This document shows positions 24,497 through 25,982 of a DNA stretch of 25,982 nucleotides, piece after piece. Below the pieces are notes generated by a model, which was given only the letters and a program-made list of their open reading frames with translations, made no database searches and had not been told where the DNA came from. Numbering within the stretch: position 1 is the first letter of the stretch; every line of letters begins with the position of its first letter. This stretch comes from Acidobacteriaceae bacterium (lineage in GTDB: Bacteria > Acidobacteriota > Terriglobia > Terriglobales > Acidobacteriaceae): NCBI GenBank assembly GCA_003165095.1, contig PLSH01000142.1, forward strand, positions 3,475-29,456, in the 5' to 3' direction. The position numbers and the translations under genes are program-made.

Positions 24497-25264
24497 TTAT
24501 TGATGTCTGCTGATCAGATAGAGCAGCGGGAACAGGAAGATCCAGATGATGTCGACGAAGTGCCAATAGAGGCCGAAGTTCTCGACAAAGGTGACGTGGC
24601 CGGTGGTATAGGCGCCGGCTCGTGCGCGGAAGATCATGAATCCCAGGATAGCGATGCCGATAATCATGTGCAGCGCGTGCATGCCGGTCATGGCGAAGTA
24701 GAGGAAGAAGTAAAGCTCGGTCTTGTTGGCCATGTCAAGCTGCAGTCCGGTGTCCTGGGGATACGACTTATAAACCTCGGGATCGGAGGCGGGATCGACG
24801 AAGGACTTGATGCTGTAGTGGAGGCCGGGAATGTGGTGCTTCTCCCACTTCTCGTGGTATTCGATGGACTTGATGCCGAGGAAGGCGAGTCCGAGGATGA
24901 AGGTGAGCCCGAGGCAGAGGACAAGGCCGGCTTTGCGGCGCGTCTCGGCGCACCACACGCCCATGGCCATGGTGAAGCTGGAGGTGATGAGGACGGCGGT
25001 ATTGGCCGTACCCCAGCCGATATTCAACTGGTGGGAGGCGGCCACGAAGGCGGGGTAATACCAGTTGCGCATGATGAGGTAAGCGGTAAACAGGCCGCCG
25101 AAGAACATGATTTCAGTGAGCAGGAAGAGCCACATGGCGAAGTTGGTGGTGTCCGCCTGCTGCTCGAAGGTGACGAAATGGTGGCGCTGGTAGGACGGGT
25201 GCTCGTGGTGAGCGGAGTCAGCTTCCACCTGTGCGCCGTGAGGAATGGCGGGGCTATCCGACAC
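24497..25264 (-). CDS. ctaE: cytochrome c oxidase subunit 3
   Basis: Subunit III stabilises the oxidase and guides proton uptake. The 255-residue membrane protein has [50 protein letters not shown] and [20 protein letters not shown], the family signatures with the conserved Glu and His residues. An insertion of about 45 residues (roughly 126-170; HHIPGLHYS to LDMANKTEL) separates the third and fourth helix groups. The start is GTG with GAGG 6 nt upstream; it overlaps the cox1 end by 11 nt, so translation is probably coupled. Confidence 0.95.
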   Translation of the reverse strand: MSDSPAIPHGAQVEADSAHHEHPSYQRHHFVTFEQQADTTNFAMWLFLLTEIMFFGGLFTAYLIMRNWYYPAFVAASHQLNIGWGTANTAVLITSSFTMAMGVWCAETRRKAGLVLCLGLTFILGLAFLGIKSIEYHEKWEKHHIPGLHYSIKSFVDPASDPEVYKSYPQDTGLQLDMANKTELYFFLYFAMTGMHALHMIIGIAILGFMIFRARAGAYTTGHVTFVENFGLYWHFVDIIWIFLFPLLYLISRHQ

Positions 25265-25982
25265 TGGCCACCTCTTTCTGTTGCATGCGTTCCAGCCACT
25301 CGTAGTCGTAGGCTTCGTGGTCCATGATGGGAATCTCGAGGAAGTTCTCAGTGAGGGGCGGGGACTGGGTTTGCCACTCGAGGCCGGTTGCCTGCCAAGG
25401 GTTGTTTCCGGCGATGGCGCCGTACTTGAGCGACCAGGTGAGGTAAAGCACGGGGAGCAGGTAGCCTATGCCGAGGATGGTTGCGCCGGCAGTCGAGAAG
25501 ACATTGAGGATCTGGAACTCAGGCGGGTAAGCGGCGTAGCGGCGCGGCATGCCCAGGGTGCCGAGAATGAATTGCGGGAAGAAGGTGAGGTTGAAGCCGA
25601 TGAAGGTGACGACGGCCGCGAGCTGGGAGATTTTTTCCGGATACATGCGGCCGGTCCATTTAGGCCACCAGAAATGGATGCCGGCGAGGAATGCCATCAA
25701 CATGCCGCCGACCATGACGAAGTGGAAGTGAGCGACGATGAAGTAGGTTTCGGTGAGGTGAATATCGGTTCCGGAGGCGCCGAGGAAGACGCCGGTCATG
25801 CCGCCGATGGTGAACAGGCCCATGAATCCGAAGGCATAGAGCATGGGGGTTTCAAAGGTGATGGAACCTTTGTAGAGGGTAAAGGCCCAGTTGAAGATCT
25901 TGATGGCGGAGGGCACGGCGACGAGCATGGTGAGGAGTGAGAAGACGAGGACGGCGTAGTTGGAGATGCCCATGATGAACAT
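25254..25982 (-). CDS. ctaD: cytochrome c oxidase subunit 1, C-terminal part (partial)
   Basis: Subunit I is the catalytic core of the haem-copper oxidase that reduces oxygen to water and pumps protons. Only the last 242 residues are inside the window; the gene continues past the right edge, and the methionine at the edge is not its start. The visible part contains HFHFVM, with the haem a3 and haem a ligand histidines, the preceding helix with [12 protein letters not shown] (K-channel threonine region) and the later helices ending near [13 protein letters not shown]. The residue pattern fits an aa3-type (A-family) cytochrome oxidase rather than cbb3. Confidence 0.97.
   Translation of the reverse strand: MFIMGISNYAVLVFSLLTMLVAVPSAIKIFNWAFTLYKGSITFETPMLYAFGFMGLFTIGGMTGVFLGASGTDIHLTETYFIVAHFHFVMVGGMLMAFLAGIHFWWPKWTGRMYPEKISQLAAVVTFIGFNLTFFPQFILGTLGMPRRYAAYPPEFQILNVFSTAGATILGIGYLLPVLYLTWSLKYGAIAGNNPWQATGLEWQTQSPPLTENFLEIPIMDHEAYDYEWLERMQQKEVASVG

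Noticed and set aside
24482..25327. 281-codon open frame on the plus strand
   Set aside because: Antisense to cox3; acidic, low-complexity translation with no membrane or catalytic motif.

Overview
The window (about 26 kb, G+C rich) looks like chromosomal DNA of an aerobic, Gram-negative member of the Acidobacteriota, most likely class Terriglobia (Acidobacteriaceae type). This is inferred from four things: an outer-membrane LptD; a GatCA amidotransferase beside Sec and TonB genes; an aa3-type cytochrome oxidase cluster in the order cox1-cox3-cox4; and a very large secreted protein with BNR-like propeller repeats followed by HYDIN/choice-of-anchor-D repeats, an architecture typical of that class. 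TTG and GTG starts are common: at least eight genes here use them. No insertion sequence, prophage, CRISPR array, tRNA or rRNA was seen.

Layout. 1-103: the last 33 residues of a plus-strand outer-membrane beta-barrel protein. 104-620: a gene-free stretch full of inverted repeats. 621-1994 (minus): an RDD membrane protein with a long low-complexity N-terminus. 2274-7233 (plus): an envelope-assembly cluster of lptD, a DsbA-like lipoprotein and a SurA-like PPIase lipoprotein. It ends at a perfect 36-nt palindromic terminator shared with the opposing TPR lipoprotein gene (7485-8351, minus). 8563-11245 (minus): a TonB energy-transduction block, tonB > exbB > exbD > exbD, with hairpins between the first three genes. 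11544-14613 (minus): yajC-secD-secF, preceded by a 0.67-kb gene-free stretch with a good sigma-70 promoter and a possible structured leader or small RNA. 15281-15385 (plus): a 34-residue membrane microprotein gene with an excellent ribosome-binding site. 15414-16013 (minus): an FmdE-family protein with a C-terminal zinc ribbon. 16066-16177: two adjacent perfect palindromes. 16220-18779 (minus): gatC-gatA and a secreted protein of unknown function. 18884-23800 (minus): a 1,638-residue surface protein. 23908-23958: its predicted promoter, with a perfect CRP/FNR-like palindrome at the class II activator position. 24154-25982 (minus): cox4, cox3 and the 3' part of cox1, ending at a hairpin terminator.

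How the genes fit together. Most of the window serves the cell envelope. Sec (YajC-SecD-SecF) exports proteins. A SurA-like chaperone and a DsbA-like oxidoreductase, both predicted lipoproteins, could mature outer-membrane proteins including the cysteine-bearing LptD encoded next to them. TonB-ExbB-ExbD energises outer-membrane import. The cytochrome oxidase generates the proton gradient on which SecDF and ExbBD depend. I found no clearly new multi-gene system. The best leads are the CRP/FNR-like site controlling the giant surface protein, the unusual C-terminus of that protein, the 34-residue microprotein, the possible structured RNA ahead of yajC, and the lptD-dsbA-surA linkage.
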